A stretch of 64,000 nt of DNA from an uncultured Hymenobacter sp. (GTDB lineage: Bacteria > Bacteroidota > Bacteroidia > Cytophagales > Hymenobacteraceae): NCBI GenBank assembly GCA_913776615.1, contig CAJYPK010000024.1, positions 62,001-126,000 of the forward strand. The letters are read 5' to 3'. Shown here one piece after another: positions 59,724-64,000 of the stretch. The notes under the pieces were generated by a model that searched no databases, was not told the origin of the DNA, and saw only the letters and a program-made list of their open reading frames with translations. Position 1 is the stretch's first letter, and the number at the start of each line of letters is the position of its first letter. The position numbers and the translations under genes were made by a program.

Positions 59724-59823
59724 ATGCAAACAACGTTCGTCATGCTGAGCTTGCGAAGCATCTTATCAGGTTAAAACGTGATAAGATGCTTCGCAAGCTC
59801 AGCATGACGAACGTTGTTTGCAT
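59724..59823. repeat. Family B inverted repeat, copy 3, perfect 45-bp arms
   Basis: Arms 59724-59768 and 59779-59823 are perfectly complementary, from ATGCAAACAACGTTCGTCAT through the GTCATGCTGAGCTTG core to CTTATCA; the loop is 10 bases. It ends 21 bases after the GH97 stop on the minus strand. The lack of any mismatch suggests recent insertion or constant repair. Confidence 0.97.
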
Positions 59824-59843
59824 GCCTGCCGCTTCAGCGGTAG

Positions 59844-62084
<2,241 letters not shown>

Positions 62085-62187
62085 CTACCTCGCCCGGCGC
62101 TACCCCCGCATTGCTCGGTTTGCGTACTCCATTGACCAGGGAGCGTACTTTTGCCGGCCCCGCGCATCAATAGTAGTCGCCTTTGCC

Positions 62188-63045
62188 ATGAAATTAGAGC
62201 GAGAGCCCGTCCAGTTGCCGCCCGATAGCTCGTTCACCGTTTTTCGGCACGATACGACTAGTCCGTGCCCCAGCTTCTGGCACTACCACCCCGAGTACGA
62301 GCTGCTGTACTTGCCGGTGGGTAGCGGGCGGCGGCACATCGGCCACACGATTTCGCGCTACGAAAACGGCGAGCTGCTGCTGCTTGGTCCCAACGTGCCG
62401 CACCTCAGCTACGGCTACGGCCAGGCCCCGCCCTTCGAGGAGGTCGTGGTGCAGTTTCGCCACGACCTCGTGGGGGCCGAGCTGCTGGCCCGGCCCGAGA
62501 TGGCCCAGCTGCGCGCGCTGCTGGCCCGCTGCCGCACGGGCCTGGTTTTCGGCCCCGCCGTGCGCCACGCCCTCGGCCCGGCCATCAAGCAGCTGCTGAC
62601 CCAGCCGCCCTGGGAGCGCCTGCTGGCCCTGCTCAACATCTTGCAGCAGCTGGCTCTCACCCCCGACTATACCGACCTGGCCGCCGGCCCGCCGGTGGCC
62701 GCCACCACCACCGGGCAGGACCGCCTCAACCGCGTACTCGCCCTGCTCGACCAGCGCCTCGCCGGCCCCGTGAGCGTGCCCGAGCTGGCCGCCGAGGCCG
62801 CGCTCTCGGTGCCCGCCTTCTGCCGGTTTTTCAAGAAAATGACCCAGCGCACCGTCACCGAGTTTGTCAACGAGTGCCGGGTGCAGCGGGCCTGCTACCT
62901 GCTGACGCAGAGCACGTCCATTACGGAAGTCGGCTACGCCAGCGGCTTCCAGAACCTGTCGTATTTCAACCGCACCTTCCGGCGCCTGGTGGGCGTCAGT
63001 CCCTCGGCCTACCGCCGCACGGCCGGTGTAGCGCGGACTTTGTAG
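62188..63045 (+). CDS. AraC-family transcriptional regulator
   Basis: A 285-residue regulator with an N-terminal cupin-like sensor (FWHYHPEYELLYLPVGSGRR, with metal/sugar-pocket His) and a C-terminal double HTH: VPELAAEAALSVPAFCRFFK and SITEVGYASGFQNLSYFNRT followed by FRRLVGVSPSAYRR. ATG 62188 is preferred; the frame is open far upstream by chance, overlapping GH97 in antisense. It probably regulates the divergent GH97 gene in response to sugar. The last five codons and stop (VARTL, TAG 63043) lie inside a family G repeat. Confidence 0.93.
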   Translation: MKLEREPVQLPPDSSFTVFRHDTTSPCPSFWHYHPEYELLYLPVGSGRRHIGHTISRYENGELLLLGPNVPHLSYGYGQAPPFEEVVVQFRHDLVGAELLARPEMAQLRALLARCRTGLVFGPAVRHALGPAIKQLLTQPPWERLLALLNILQQLALTPDYTDLAAGPPVAATTTGQDRLNRVLALLDQRLAGPVSVPELAAEAALSVPAFCRFFKKMTQRTVTEFVNECRVQRACYLLTQSTSITEVGYASGFQNLSYFNRTFRRLVGVSPSAYRRTAGVARTL

Positions 63046-63095
63046 TTCGCCCTCGCCCGCCCGGCAAACCAGCCGCAGCCTACAAAGTCCGCGCT
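63030..63095. repeat. Family G inverted repeat, copy 2
   Basis: AGCGCGGACTTTGTA and TACAAAGTCCGCGCT face each other around a 36-base centre. The left arm contains the stop codon of the AraC gene. Copy 1 is at 39002-39137. Confidence 0.85.
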
Positions 63096-63179
63096 GCCGG
63101 TGCTTTCCCGGCTCGCCGCTGGCGCGTACTTTCGCCACGCCCGGCTGCTCGTCCGGCAGCTAGCCTTTTCCCTTTACGT

Positions 63180-64000
63180 ATGAAAATCACTACCCTTTTG
63201 GCGGCCGGTGGCACGGCGTTGGCGCTGGCCGGCGCGCCCGCCGGCGCGGCGCAGGCCCAAGCCGGGGCCAAGGCCGATTCACTCACCATCCGCAAGATTT
63301 ACGACGAGGCCCTGCTGCGCGGCCAGAGCTATGACAACCTGCGCTACCTCTGCCAGAAAATCGGCGCCCGCCTCTCGGGCTCGCCCCAGGCCGCCCAGGC
63401 CGTGCAGTGGGGCAAGCTGACGATGGAAAAAGCCAACTGCTTCGACAAAGTCTATTTGCAAGAGTGCATGGTGCCGCATTGGGTACGCGGGGCCAAAGAA
63501 AAGGGGCAAATACTTGGCAATAAAGGGAAAGGCGTACCCGCCGCCGTGTGTGCCCTGGGCGGCTCGGTCGCTACGCCCGGCAACAAGCCCCTGCGCGCCG
63601 GCGTGGTCGAGGTCAAGAGCCTGGCCGAGCTGAAAGCGCTGCCCGAGGCGGCCGTGAAGGGCAAGTTCGTGTTCTTCAACCGGCCCTTCGACGACCGGCT
63701 CATCGAGCCCGGCGCGGCCTACGGCGGGGCCGGCGACCAGCGCCGCGCCGGCCCCGCCGAGGCCGGCCGGCGCGGGGCCGTGGGGGCACTCGTACGCTCG
63801 CTCACCGCCGCCCGCGACAACAACCCCCACACCGGGGCCACCAACTACGGCGACACGCCCACCAGGGTGCCCGCCGCTGCCCTCAGCACCCAGGCCGCCG
63901 ACCAGCTCAGCCAATTGCTGGCCGCCGACCCCAAGCTGGAATTCGAGCTGGAAATGAGCTGCGTGCAATTGCCCGACGAAAAAAGCTACAACGTGGTGGG
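63180..64000 (+). CDS. M28-type aminopeptidase with PA domain, N-terminal part
   Basis: The frame starts at ATG 63180 and runs open to the right edge, giving 273 residues. A signal peptide (MKITTLLAAGGTALALAG...) is followed by DSLTIRKIYDEALLRGQSYD and LCQKIGARLSGSPQA, the N-terminal of M28 aminopeptidases, then a PA insert (VKGKFVFFNRPFDDRLIEPG, GDTPTRVPAAALSTQAADQL). The metal-binding catalytic part should follow at SYNVV... beyond the window. Predicted to be an exported zinc exopeptidase. Unlike the annotated neighbours, it is truncated only by the window edge. Confidence 0.85.
   Translation, partial: MKITTLLAAGGTALALAGAPAGAAQAQAGAKADSLTIRKIYDEALLRGQSYDNLRYLCQKIGARLSGSPQAAQAVQWGKLTMEKANCFDKVYLQECMVPHWVRGAKEKGQILGNKGKGVPAAVCALGGSVATPGNKPLRAGVVEVKSLAELKALPEAAVKGKFVFFNRPFDDRLIEPGAAYGGAGDQRRAGPAEAGRRGAVGALVRSLTAARDNNPHTGATNYGDTPTRVPAAALSTQAADQLSQLLAADPKLEFELEMSCVQLPDEKSYNVV

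Overview
The window looks like chromosomal DNA of a GC-rich member of the Bacteroidota, most like Hymenobacter or a relative (inference). The reasons are the SusC/SusD/SusE outer-membrane system, three proteins with C-terminal type IX secretion sorting domains, an ECF sigma/FecR/STN-SusC regulatory chain, lipoprotein signals of the CKKDD kind, lack of obvious Shine-Dalgarno sites and strongly G/C-ending codons. I see no rRNA, tRNA, CRISPR array, integrase or transposase.

Layout. 1-1561: end of an alpha/beta hydrolase, a Bcp peroxiredoxin and a small methyltransferase. 1913-5753: a membrane acyltransferase whose 3' end is duplicated around a two-gene cassette (GNAT-like protein plus a 57-residue partner), followed by a strikingly AT-rich orphan gene for a 514-residue methyltransferase-like protein; this is the clearest foreign island. 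6015-12295 (minus strand): a complete RND efflux operon (adaptor, pump, outer-membrane factor). 12558-31539: housekeeping and envelope genes, including an S9 peptidase, an amino-acid permease, a large membrane-anchored beta-propeller-like protein, a chagasin-type protease inhibitor, a TPR histidine kinase/LuxR regulator pair, a T9SS cargo protein, a Dabb protein, a ModF-like double ATPase and a NadR-like enzyme. 31678-35786: an OmpR-type two-component pair and a secreted GH16-CBM6 enzyme.

36752-58576 is a polysaccharide utilisation locus that best fits alpha-mannan. It holds two GH92 alpha-mannosidases, two GH76-type endo-mannanases (one T9SS cargo, one lipoprotein), SusC/SusD/SusE, an ECF sigma factor and FecR anti-sigma factor, an MFS sugar porter, a DeoR regulator, a BadF-type sugar kinase and a class I mannose-6-phosphate isomerase. 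Together these would cut mannan at the surface, import oligosaccharides, release mannose, carry it into the cytoplasm, phosphorylate it and feed it to fructose-6-phosphate. A sugar O-acetyltransferase, a GH97 enzyme with a divergent AraC regulator and the start of an M28 peptidase close the window.

The most unusual property is intergenic. At least ten sequence-unrelated families of dispersed inverted repeats (called A-J here) occupy the gaps, often directly against stop codons or filling a whole spacer. In several families each arm is itself a small palindrome, so two hairpin units face each other as in REP/BIME elements. One copy has perfect 45-bp arms (59724-59823) and one is a 330-bp inverted repeat (36422-36751). 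Coordinates and identities were judged by eye.
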